DNA of 64,000 bases from Ascoidea asiatica (lineage: Eukaryota > Ascomycota > Saccharomycetes > Ascoideales > Ascoideaceae), in NCBI GenBank assembly GCA_001600695.1, contig BCKQ01000015.1, positions 149,528-213,527 of the forward strand, given 5' to 3'. A program made the translations under genes and the position numbers. The notes below the pieces were generated by a model. That model ran no database searches and was not told the origin of the DNA. It saw only the letters and a list, made by a program, of their open reading frames with translations. Position 1 is the first letter of the stretch; every line of letters starts with the position of its first letter. Below, one piece after another: positions 18,723-28,442 of this stretch.

Positions 18723-18908
18723 GTGAAATTTTTGAATGAAAAACTAGAGATAATTAAACAATTTACTCTTAGATCTATTATTGTTGGTTTAATTATTGGT
18801 TCTGTTGTTATAATTTCAATTTTTTTAATTTTTTTCACTGATGTTGAGAATGTATTTGTACAAAGTGTTGCAGTTGCAGTGGGTACTAGTCCTATAGCCT
18901 ATGGTTAA
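18723..18908 (+). pseudogene. fragment of an OPT-family oligopeptide transporter
   Basis: The short frame joins two parts of an OPT transporter: a first membrane helix (RSIIVGLIIGSVVIIS) and the family motif VENVFVQSVAVAVGTSP. In intact OPT proteins these are separated by some tens of residues including the GLQTGW-like loop, so there is an internal deletion. The first codon is GTG-like in context and no strong start is seen. A TAA closes the frame at 18906-18908, and only faint similarity can be traced beyond about 19000-19070. OPT proteins import small peptides across the plasma or vacuolar membrane. Confidence 0.7.
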
Positions 18909-19488
18909 AAACATTAAATACCTATGTTTTTACAATTTCTTGTTAACTTTCTGTTGTTACTTATCTCAAACAATCTAATTTACCAGATAATTCACTTATT
19001 TTTCTTACTAATCTGGGAATATACTGTATTTCAATTATTTATACTAATAGAAAACAAATTTCTATTTTTGCCACTTATAGTTTAGTTTAAGAAAATTTAA
19101 CTAAATTAATTTATGTCAAAATTTATTTATTATATTTACTGGTGATGTATTAATAATTGTACCAAAGTTATGTTTTATTTTTGATATATCAATTATCTCT
19201 TACATTAATTCAAATTTTTCTCAATTTAAAACAATTAAATTTGAAAATAAAAATCATCAGAAGCCTACTTTCTATTACATAACATTTTTATACATTATCA
19301 ATAAACAACTATTTTTACCTTTGAGACACACCATTGAATAAATTTTGAAATGGAAAAATTATTTCAATACTTCATGATTAAACAAGTTCTAATTCTAGTT
19401 CCAACTCCAATTATATAATTCAAACACTGAGTAATGTTTTGTTATAATAGCAAAATTTGACAAAGGAACAGCAAAAAAAAAATAAACA
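18909..19488. other. AT-rich region, possible transporter debris
   Basis: A stretch near 19010-19085 could encode a membrane helix followed by TNRKQ, which may be the next part of the OPT gene. Stops in all frames prevent a firm call. Nothing else is seen. Confidence 0.35.
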
Positions 19489-19512
19489 TGCTAATTCTGT
19501 GGATCGAACACA

Positions 19513-19545
<33 letters not shown>

Positions 19546-19561
19546 GCTGAGCTAAATCAGC
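19489..19561 (-). tRNA. tRNA-Phe(GAA), intronless
   Basis: Same sequence as 12666-12738 on the opposite strand, with anticodon GAA. The 3' flank differs from the first copy but still offers a T-run within 15 nt. Confidence 0.95.
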
Positions 19562-19683
19562 AAAATATGCTTAGTTGATTTTATCTCTGGAACACCAGCA
19601 AAACATTAGTAGCAAGACACGTGATAGGTTTAGTAACATCTCGTGACAACCTTTAAACACAACCAAACAGAATTATAAGGTTT

Positions 19684-19755
19684 TCCGATATAGTGTAACG
19701 GTGATCATACCTCGCTTTCACCGAGGAGACCCGGGTTCGACTCCCGGTATCGGAA
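19684..19755 (+). tRNA. tRNA-Glu(UUC)
   Basis: Identical to the copies at 2014-2085 and 12472-12543, with anticodon TTC. Confidence 0.96.
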
Positions 19756-19887
19756 CACTAATTACTATTCAGAAGGTTTACTTTTTTTTTCCCTGTTCTA
19801 ACTGTTTGTCCTGAAATTTTATACTTTTTACCCTAACCAACTTAGATAATAATTAAAAATAATAAAAAATAAAACTAAAAAAAAGAA

Positions 19888-19981
19888 CTCCTCATTAGGG
19901 GCTCGAACCCTAGACATTTCGGTTGCTCGAAATTAACAAATCCCTAAAAGCCGAACGCTCTACCAACTGAGCTAATGGGGA
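19888..19981 (-). tRNA. tRNA-Lys(UUU) with 21-nt intron
   Basis: Identical to the copies at 2206-2299 and 12247-12340, including the intron and the C4-A69 acceptor mismatch. Confidence 0.96.
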
Positions 19982-20064
19982 TGAGTCCTGTTTATTGGGT
20001 CTCCTTGAAATTTCTGTTTTTAAAAAAAGGGTCCTCTTCTGTTTCTATTTCTTTTAATGGTTTA

Positions 20065-21059
20065 TTGTCTTGAATTTATTGTTTAATTCTTTTCTTTTCT
20101 TTTTTTTTTGAGATTAAATGAAGTATTTTGAATTTATTTTTTATTAAATTCCTTTAATTTTATTAATCTACAATTTCAATAATAAGAACTGTATGCTTCC
20201 AGTAATGTTCTTTTCTATTCTTCCGTGAAAACAAAGAAAAGAATTCAAGAATAATAAATAAAGAATTCATTATAGTATTTAATCTGTATTCTTTTCTAGA
20301 AACATTATTTTTTCTTTTTTTTGTCAAAAGTTTTTAAATTTTGAATCTCATTAATTAAAAACCTTTGTTACTATACTTTTTTGTGAATATGTTTTTGATA
20401 AAACATTTAAAAATTTGAACAATTAACTCTCATAGAACTTTTTCATAGCCTACTAACTAGAATAATAAGTTCAATTTTAAATTCTAAATTCCATTGTTTT
20501 ATTATTATTATTCCAATTCATTGGGAAAAATTCTATTTTAAAACAAAAATTTTAATTTATGTGAATACACTGAACTTGGAAAACCTGTTTTAAGAAGAAA
20601 TACTATTACAACTCAACTGCTAGATAAATATATTGCTGTACAGACTTATTTACTCAGGTACCAGAACATTTTTATCTTTTCAATTTCATTAAAAATAGTT
20701 TTTCAAAATGTTTTTTTGAAAACTTTTTTTTATTTGAATTCTTTAAATAAATATCAAAAACTAAATATATGAATATCTCAATATTTCCAACATTTTAAAT
20801 TTTTATCTTTTCATCACTTATCAGTAATTACTTATTGTTCGCTTTTTTTATAAATTACTAATTAAACTTATTAATTGATTATTATCAATAATTAAAATAT
20901 AACTATTACTAGTAAAAATTAATAAATCCATTCACTCTTTTATAACATTTCAATTCCATATATCAATTTTTCTTTTATTAAAAACTAAAAGTGAATAAAT
21001 CTTTTTAGAACTAAAACAAAAATTTCAATACTTTTTTATTATAATTTTAAATTTCAAAA
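20065..21059. other. AT-rich intergenic region
   Basis: No gene is supported. No trace of an LRR gene copy is found here, although the mirrored order of region 1 would place one after tRNA-Lys. It holds the promoter region of the following Ser/Thr-rich gene. Confidence 0.5.
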
Positions 21060-21629
21060 ATGTTTTCTTTAAAAATATTTTTATTAATTAATTGTTTATT
21101 ATTATTTTCTAATGCTTCTATTCTTTATTCAAGATCAGTAACTACTGTGACAACAAATTCCAACAATGATATAGTAAATGCAATTGTAGCTGCTTTACTT
21201 GATGTATCTTCATCAACTAATACAATAACTGATAATAAATCAAGCTCTTCAAATTCAGATTCAACAACAACAACAACAATAACAAATGATGATTTATATG
21301 TAGCTGATTATTTTACAAGCACACGAACAAGCACAAGTACCAGTACTAGTACCAGTACAAGTACAGGTACAAGCACATCCATAAGTACAATCTTAACTCC
21401 AATTTATTACACCAATTCATCTTTAAACACAAGTTATAATTATACTTCTTTAGATCTTAGTTTAGGAAATTTTTCATCCATATCTGTTCTGGATTTAACA
21501 AATGCTATTAATATCATTTATGAAGTTTCTTCTGCTGTAGCTATTGCTTCTTCAAAAACAAAAGTTAAAACCTCTGCTTCTAATGTTTCTGATTTTGCAA
21601 GCTCTCTTAAAAATTTATTAAAAAAATAA
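21060..21629 (+). CDS. predicted secreted Ser/Thr-rich protein
   Basis: The 189-residue frame starts with a clear signal peptide (residues 1-20, hydrophobic FLLINCLLLF). Residues 60-110 are very Ser/Thr-rich, with an alternating Thr-Ser tract near 90-108 and several Asn-x-Ser/Thr sites. About residues 120-189 form a more ordered region with repeated hydrophobic positions (LDLTNAINIIYEVSSAVAIAS). There is no hydrophobic GPI-type tail, since it ends in Lys-Lys-Lys, so it is more likely secreted or loosely wall-bound than GPI-anchored. I do not recognise a family. Codon use matches the intact genes at the left. No frame break is seen. Confidence 0.65.
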   Translation: MFSLKIFLLINCLLLFSNASILYSRSVTTVTTNSNNDIVNAIVAALLDVSSSTNTITDNKSSSSNSDSTTTTTITNDDLYVADYFTSTRTSTSTSTSTSTSTGTSTSISTILTPIYYTNSSLNTSYNYTSLDLSLGNFSSISVLDLTNAINIIYEVSSAVAIASSKTKVKTSASNVSDFASSLKNLLKK

Positions 21630-23008
21630 GTGTTGCAATAACTAAAACCTATGCCTAAAATTGGATTTTCGTTTTTCACTTTTTCCTTTTGTTTCTCTTT
21701 CTATTTCTATTTCTATTTCTCTTTTTTATTTTTTTTGTTTTTTTTGTTTTTTTGTTTTATTTTTATGAATTTTTCATTATTTTTCTATTCAATAATATTA
21801 ATTTACATTTCATTTTTTGTGAGTAATTTATAATTACCAATTTTCTTTTCATTTGAATTTTGATTCAATATTTATTTATCATTTCTACTATATTAAATAC
21901 AAGCTTAACTTTAAAAACAAACAAAACTAAAAAAATAAAAATTATCGAATGTCCTCTGTAGTATGAAAAACATCTTTAGCCTAATCTGGTTAAACATTAT
22001 TATAAAATACTAAGTTCTAAACAAAAGAAAGTTGTAAGATATTTTTTAAAAGTAAAAATTTATCCAAAGTAATTTTGTAAGACAATATATTCCTGAAAAA
22101 TATTTGTTCATAAATATTTTCCATATTGAGTTTTATTTCAATAATTTTCCAACAACTAATAAATTGTGATTTCATCATTCAATTTAGATGAGTGGATTCT
22201 GTATCTCAAATGTTACTTGCCTTAAAGAAAAGAAAAATAAACCTTTAAACTTTTGGAGTATCGGTAAAGCACTTTAATTCAAATACAGACATTTTGGGAT
22301 ATTCGAATTTAATTGTAAAATATATGAACATATATTCAAACAGATTTATAACAATAATTATAAACATCCTAGATAAGTTTCTTTATGTAGAAACAGAAAA
22401 ACAAAATTTTAATTTCTTTCAATTTAAGACAGAAGAAATTTCTTCAATTTTAAATTAATATTGTCTATAGCTTCACATGGATTAGAAGGTTTCCTTAAAG
22501 TTTTGTATTTGTCAAATATGTTAAAAGTTGGTAAGAGTTCTGGAGTTTGAAAGATAATAATTTCAATCATTGATTCTAATCACTTATTTATTCGAATCAT
22601 TGATTTAAATCAAGTGAGTTTGAGATAAGAATATTTTCTAAAGTGATGAAGTAATAATTTATTTTCTTAGTAAAAAAATTATTCTCAGTACATTAAAAGA
22701 ATATACTGTATGTTTCGATACTTTCCAATGGGTTTTCTAGTTGAATTGATTAGATTAAATTCAATACATTGTATTTTGTTAGTGAGTCATTAAAATTGAC
22801 TTCGGATTAAAAATAATTAAATAATAAATTTTGGTGGCGAATTAATTTGAATTAGAAGATAGATAAAAGAAAAACATGATTTTCTTGAAGATATAAAAAG
22901 GCAAGGAGAGTTAAAAATTTTAGTGTTTCAAAATTAATTTTTTTTATTTTTTTCATTTTCCAAGCAAAGAACATTGATTAAATTCAAGATATTATTGAAA
23001 TAAAAAAG
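21630..23008. other. intergenic region between the two hypothetical genes
   Basis: A long T-rich run (about 21665-21770) gives an open Phe-rich frame that I reject as coding. Near 22555-22620 there are inverted CATTGATT-type motifs. The promoter of the Asn-rich gene is at the right end. Confidence 0.5.
22891..22900 (+). promoter_or_regulatory. TATA box of the Asn-rich protein gene
   Basis: ATATAAAAAG lies about 110 bp upstream of the ATG at 23009, followed by a T-rich and then A-rich leader, as is common in yeast core promoters. Confidence 0.5.
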
Positions 23009-23914
23009 ATGAACCAAGATTTTTATGGTAATAGTTATAAACCAGTAGGATATTTAGGCTCAGGACTGAACTATAATAATAAATTAATCAAAAATGGAAA
23101 TCCAAATTCAAAATATCTTACATCAGCCAATATTGCACCGGAATCTAATCATAATAATCAGTTAGTTCAAAGAAATAATAGTTATTATAACCAATTAGCT
23201 CAAATGAATAGTAATAGTAATACTGGTAATAATAATAATCATACTCATCATCATGAACATAAACATAAACATAAATCATCAAGGTTCAGTTCAATGATCT
23301 CTAGAAGATCATCTTCTTCAACTGGTCAATATAGTTATTATAAGGAAGAATTCAGTTATTCAAATGGATCAAATCAAATGGGTGGGAAATATTTAAAATA
23401 TCAAACCCAATCAAATGGTTCAGCACCTGTTGTGTATGAAAGAAAAGCATTTTATAAAGGAAATCCAAATTGTAATTCAAATCCAAATCCAAATCCATAT
23501 CCAAATCCATATCCAAATCCAAATCCAAATCCAAATCCAAATCCAAATACTAGTAGATCTATATTCAATAACAGTCTAATTAAAAGTAAAAGAAAAGATA
23601 GAACTAACGATAGAAATAATTACTCAAATTACAATAATCATGGTTCAAATTCAAGAGAAATGAATTCTAAGTATAATAATGAATATACAGAAGGAAGTGA
23701 CAGTGATAGTGATAGTGGTAGTGAAAATGAGGAAGAAAAAGTAAATAACTTTAATCAGTATAAGAATTTAAACTCAAACCAATTAATTAGCCAAAGACAA
23801 CTGATGAATCAAACTCAACCTTTTTTCACTAATCCAAATATTTACAATGATCCATTTTTTAGATCAGAATTTTTCGGAAATAGCAATTCATTTTTTGGAA
23901 ATTCACAGTACTGA
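23009..23914 (+). CDS. Asn-rich protein with an Asn-Pro repeat, unknown function
   Basis: The 301-residue frame is complete. Residues 1-80 are Asn/Tyr-rich. About 77-92 is a His/Lys-rich patch (HTHHHEHKHKHK) followed by a Ser/Arg patch. Residues about 100-145 are more ordered (GGKYLKYQTQ, PVVYERKAFYKG). About 152-181 is an Asn-Pro dipeptide tract with Tyr interruptions, encoded by tandem 6-bp AATCCA units. An acidic Ser-Asp tract follows at about 230-245, then an Asn/Phe-rich tail. It is predicted to be largely disordered. No catalytic domain is seen and I do not recognise the family. The frame is unbroken and has a TATA-like promoter. Confidence 0.65.
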   Translation: MNQDFYGNSYKPVGYLGSGLNYNNKLIKNGNPNSKYLTSANIAPESNHNNQLVQRNNSYYNQLAQMNSNSNTGNNNNHTHHHEHKHKHKSSRFSSMISRRSSSSTGQYSYYKEEFSYSNGSNQMGGKYLKYQTQSNGSAPVVYERKAFYKGNPNCNSNPNPNPYPNPYPNPNPNPNPNPNTSRSIFNNSLIKSKRKDRTNDRNNYSNYNNHGSNSREMNSKYNNEYTEGSDSDSDSGSENEEEKVNNFNQYKNLNSNQLISQRQLMNQTQPFFTNPNIYNDPFFRSEFFGNSNSFFGNSQY

Positions 23915-24039
23915 AAATAAATTTAAATTCCTATACGATTAATCAACCTATAATATATATAATAAAATACAAATTATTTTACATTTTGAAACTTTTAATA
24001 ATTAATCTTCAAGAATACTTAAATGAAATTGTTGATCCT

Positions 24040-24195
24040 AATTTTACCGAGATAAATTAAAGTTAATCTACGTAACACCGGTCGATTGTTTAAAAAGCAC
24101 CGTGGTTTATCTACGTAACACCAGTTTCTTTAATCAAGAAAACTAGTCACGTTATTTCCCGTTAAGAGCAAAGTATTTTTTCTACCGTCCCACTG
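24040..24195 (+). repeat. 155-bp dispersed repeat, copy 1
   Basis: It matches the reverse complement of about 39636-39795. Inside it the motif ATCTACGTAACACC occurs twice, 46 bp apart (near 24066 and 24112), and the block ends with CTACCGTCCCACTGGATTCC. No coding capacity. It could be a MITE or an LTR piece. Confidence 0.8.
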
Positions 24196-24205
24196 GATTC
24201 CCGAT

Positions 24206-24703
24206 TATGATTGTTAATCATTTTATTCTTTTATTGGAATTGTCTTCGAATATTCTAGGCTATTCTTAGACTTTCTAAGATTGCATAGATTGTTTTACGA
24301 CTACATTCTATTGCGTTCTCAGAACTTCCGTGTGCATGTTAAATGTACTAAAACGTTCTGGGTCTGCATTATTTATTCTTACTTCGAAGGTCTGCGTGCA
24401 TCTCGAATGAACTGGAATCTTCGTGGTTGTTCTCAGAATGATGTAGTGTCTTCTAGAACAATACTTTATTTTATTTCTTTTCTTAAGTATGGGAAGTGAA
24501 CTTTCACATACTAAATTTACAAATTTATTCTTAAGATGGGTTACCCGCTCCTATTTTCCACTAATATAAATAGGGCACTTACCTCCCACATTTTTGATAT
24601 AATTTTTATATATTTTATATTTTCATTAACAATTGTTTATAATTTGAATTAGATATCCTCTTGGTAATAATTAGATATTTCGTTCAAACTACATTCAATT
24701 ACA
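24206..24703 (+). repeat. solo LTR (family S), copy 1
   Basis: About 500 bp that recurs in direct orientation at 34981-35476 with many single-base differences. It starts TGATTGTTAATC and ends near CAATTACAACA (TG...CA). A TATAAATAG promoter-like motif lies near 24564. No primer-binding site follows it and no element body adjoins, so I call it a solo LTR. No target-site duplication was found. Confidence 0.72.
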
Positions 24704-25085
24704 ACAACGCCACTACCCTAACTTTACGGAAAACACTCGGTGTTCCCAAACTCAAAACCTCCCTTGTTTCCAATCCGACCATCCTATTTAAAAACATTTT
24801 ATCTCCTAAACCGTGAAATGTGTTCCACTCAGATTTTTACAAAAATTACAAAAGTTTTGTTCTCTTATTGAAGGGCGGTAAACATGCAATCCCTTTTTAC
24901 CAATGGAACAAAATAATCGACGACTATGCCTTTTTTTTGTTAACAAACAATTAAACAAACACAAATCTCGTGACTATAAAACAAACACTTTCACAAATGT
25001 GGTCTCCAATGACCAACCAAAATATGTCATATGATACGTTTATGTGTATATCGCATGAAGATGCTCTGCCAACGCATTAACAAAA
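24704..25085. other. unassigned spacer, probable transposon debris
   Basis: Less AT-rich than the gene-bearing part. Bases 24801-24820 (ATCTCCTAAACCGTGAAATG) are the reverse complement of a motif also found at about 36021 and 62615 inside another repeat family. No gene is supported. Confidence 0.45.
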
Positions 25086-25284
25086 TGTATTAGATAAGTC
25101 TATCTAGATGATATTTAATATTGTAAAAATACTGATTGAAGCTATATATTTTGAATTACTTCATGCTTAGCATTGACATTAAGTTTGATAATTAAGGGAT
25201 TACTGACTTATATAAATGGGATAAATCCTACGAATTGATTGGTAATGACACCTACGGCAGATTGATCAATTAGTGTTTATTACA
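25086..25284 (-). repeat. gypsy-1 3' LTR
   Basis: Reads TGTAATAAACAC...CTAATACA on the minus strand, and ends in short inverted TGTAAT/ATTACA termini. It is a direct repeat of 31987-32185, of equal length. Confidence 0.9.
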
Positions 25285-25300
25285 CCATCCTTCTCTTCAC
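25285..25300 (-). promoter_or_regulatory. gypsy-1 polypurine tract (plus-strand primer)
   Basis: The minus strand reads GTGAAGAGAAGGATGG directly before the 3' LTR, in the position where the RNase H-resistant primer for plus-strand DNA lies. Confidence 0.75.
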
Positions 25301-26480
25301 AAGCGGCATCGAAGACGTTTGGAATTGATAAAATAAAAGTTGAATTTTAATGATGGAATCATTTTGTTAAAAATATTGAATTGATTGAAATTCTTGAAAA
25401 TGGAATTTTATAATATTATATCAGTGACGTTATTGAATTAGTTTTTAAATTGAGTTGCTCTAAACTTTTATTTTCTTCTCTCTGATGTGATTCATTGAAT
25501 ATTAGATTACTTTTTTGTTTGATTCTTTAACTATTCTACGTGTCTGTAATGCCATTATTGTCTTATAGTATTATTATATAATTATTTAGTTTCCTTTTTT
25601 TCTTAGTTTCCTATTATATTATTATATTATCACATTATTATATTGTTATATCATTATATTATTATATTATTATACTGCTTTATTATTAAATTATTATAGG
25701 ATTATATGATTATATTGATATATTATTATACTGTTATTTTATTATATTATTAACTGATTATATTCTTCTATGATTATATGATTAATTGATTATATTATTA
25801 TATGATTATATTATTATACTATTGATTGAATAACTATCCAAATGATAGATTTGTATGAAAACAGAAAACGTAATTTCTATAATAGTAGTGATAAAAATTG
25901 CTTGGTAGTTAAAAAATAAAACACCATAGTAAAGTCACGAGGTTTACGATTTCTGATTTTCAATTTTAGAAAATCACGTGTTAACATTATATGAATTTGC
26001 TAACAAAATTTCGAAAAATGAGAATTTGATTAACAAAATTGAATAAAAATTTGAAATTAAATAAAATTGAATTGATAAAAACTACGATAAAAAAATAAAA
26101 TAAAAAGGTGGAATAAAAAGAATAACTCTGGAATGATCATTAGCTTTTGTTGATTAAGCTAATCTAGTTATTTTATAAAAATAGTGTGTATAAAACTTTT
26201 TATGATTGAAAATGATTTACTAACTTTTTATTTGAAAATTATTTGTGAATTTTATAAGTTTTTTAAGTAATATACTAAGGGAAATATAATGAATAGGTTC
26301 ATTATGATGGTGAATTAATGGGAAATTGAAAGATACTATTATTTATGAAAAATGAGTTGAATAATGTGAAAATTTTTGATGTTGAATAAATTGTCTTTTT
26401 TTTTTGATATACTTATTTGTTCTTTAATAATTGTTGAAATTTTGAATAATTAAATAAATTTTAAATGTTATTATTAATTC
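25301..26480. other. gypsy-1 3' non-coding segment
   Basis: About 1.2 kb between the end of integrase and the 3' LTR. Bases 25610-25830 are a TTATTATA-type simple repeat. No third (env-like) frame is seen. Confidence 0.6.
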
Positions 26481-27990
26481 CTTCCTCCCTCTTCTGAAAA
26501 TTGATTTAATTCTTTAAATCTTTGTAATAATGATTATTGTAATTTTACTGGAATACATTTGAAAATTTTTTCAGTTATTATTACTGTAGTTTTGGGATTA
26601 CAGTCTTTGTAATTAACTTCATATGTTTTAGTATTATGATGATATGTTTAAATATCCAATATTTGATTTATTTCATTTGCTCGTAATTGTTGTTGAATAA
26701 AATTTGATGGGACTTTTTTTGGATATTGTGAAAAATGATAATCTTTTAAGTAAATAATATTGAAAGTTTGATGAATTTTTTCCAAACTAATTGGTAATTC
26801 TAATGTATATGAATTATCATTATATTTTTTAATTACTTTGAAAGGACCTTTGAATATTGAATGGTCTTTATTTGAATAATTGGTAAATCCTTTTTTATGA
26901 ACTAATACAAATTGTCCAATTTTAACTGATCTTTTTTCATGATTTTAATTATAAAATTTTTGTTTATTTAATTGATGATCTGTAGCTTGATTTTGAATAT
27001 ATTTTAAAAATTGTTTTTGATTTTCCGCAAAAGCAGTTGCTATTGGATTAATATTTGATAACTTTGATTCTTCTATTAATAATGTTGGATTAAAACCTAA
27101 ATCCATTTCATATCTGGTTCAACCTGTTGATTCTACTATTTGTGAATTGTTATCATATTCTAAAATACCTAAATAAAAAGGCCAATTATTTAAATCGAAT
27201 GATGATAAATTTCTTATTTGATTTCTAATTAATTTATTTGTTATTTCTGATAATCCATCAGTTCCTGGATGATTAGTTGTTGACATTGATATTTTAACTT
27301 TGAAATGATTCATAATTGTTTTCCAAAATGAAGATACGAATAATCTATCTCTATCTGAAATTATTTTTCTTGGTAAACAATGAAGTGGTAAATAATTTGA
27401 AATAAATAATTTTGCTAATTATTCTGCTGTGATTGTTTTAGTAACTGAAAATAATCTTGTTCTTTTTGTTAATTTATCGACTATTACCCAAATTGAATTT
27501 TTTGAACCTGATTCATTTGATGATTTTGAAATAGTAAGGAAATCCATGGTAATTACTTCAAAGTTTTTTTGGTGGTGGATTAATTGAAATTAAATTTCCA
27601 TTTTTTAGAATTGAATCTTTATTCTTTCGACATTGATAACAAAATTGAATATGTTTTTTAATTTTTTCTTTTAATTTAGGAATATAAAATGATCTATTAA
27701 TGAGAATATAAGTTCCTAAAATTCCTGGATGTCCATGATTTGAATGAAAATGTGATAAAACTTGAAATCATGATTTTTCTGGAACACAAATTCTGAAATT
27801 TTCTGAATTATTAGTATTATTATAATACAAATTATTATTTTCTAATTTGAAATCTTTGATGTGAAATTTGAATTTATTTGAAATAATGAATTGTTTTCCT
27901 TTATTATATGATTCTGAATTTGGATTATTTTCTTTTAAATATTTATAAATTTCTGAAAAGTAAAGATCTGTTGAATAATGATCTGAAATT
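26481..27990 (-). pseudogene. gypsy-1 integrase with GPY/F-like tail
   Basis: On the minus strand: an HHCC zinc motif (HFHSNHGH ... CYQCRKN, about 27650-27760), the first Asp in VITMDFLT, the second in IISDRDRLF (about 27340-27370) and the Glu in TDGLSEITNK (about 27270), so the DDE triad is present. Downstream come VLVHKKGF and KGPFKVIKKYNDNSYTL, a GPY/F module, and a tail with ANEINQILD that is chromodomain-like. Stops lie near 27115, 26947 and 26648, and a frameshift near 27560. The enzyme would join element DNA to the genome. Confidence 0.85.
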
Positions 27991-28442
27991 TATTCTAAGA
28001 TTGAATTTCTTGTAATTTCTATTTCTGTTTCATTTAAAAATATTGAAAGATGATTTAATTCTATTCTTGATAAAAAGTCAGCTGCACCATTATTAATTCC
28101 TTTTCTATAGATGATTTCACAATCGAATTCAGTTAAAGCATCGATCCATCTATTAATTCTTCCTTTTAATTGATTTTTTGGATTGAGTATTGATTTTAAA
28201 CTTTCATGATCTGTAATGATTTGAAATCTTTTGCCATCTAAGTAATGACGAAAAAACTTTAATGATTCGATAATTGCTAAAAACTCTTTTTCTCTAATTG
28301 GATAATTCTTTTCTGCATTTTTTAAAGTTCTTGAAAAATATTTTACTGGTACATATGAGGGTTTGATTTTCTTGATTTTTTCTGAATTTTCATTTGATAA
28401 TAGTTTTGAATTTAAATTTTTACTTTCTTCTAATTCTTCCAA
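27990..28442 (-). pseudogene. gypsy-1 RNase H domain
   Basis: Includes YFSRTLKNAEKNYP, REKEFLAIIESLKFFRHYL, ITDHESLKSIL and RKGINNGAADFLSRIE, the usual end of gypsy RNase H. The first Asp of the domain (LSTDASEIAIAG) lies just upstream of 28442 in the same frame. It ends at a TAA and is in the same frame as RT and most of Gag. Confidence 0.88.

Larger units (their letters stand above)
19489..20064 (-). repeat. tRNA Phe-Glu-Lys cassette, right arm of the 575-bp inverted repeat
   Basis: Near-identical reverse complement of 12164-12738. Differences are a few single bases and length changes in T- or A-runs. The two arms face each other across about 6.75 kb. Confidence 0.92.

Noticed and set aside
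21651-21833. 60-codon Phe-rich frame
   Set aside because: It is the translation of a T-rich low-complexity run just after the Ser/Thr-rich gene, with no ordered sequence.
23352-23546. Minus frame of alternating Asp-Leu/Asp-Met
   Set aside because: It is the antisense reading of the AATCCA repeat that encodes Asn-Pro on the plus strand.
1-24000. Mitochondrial origin because of extreme AT content
   Set aside because: Nuclear-type intron-bearing tRNA-Lys, eukaryotic tRNA promoters and nuclear genes (kinase, polygalacturonase) exclude it. TGA acts as stop.
25610-25830. CRISPR-like or satellite array
   Set aside because: It is a simple TTATTATA microsatellite inside gypsy-1, without unit-spacer structure.
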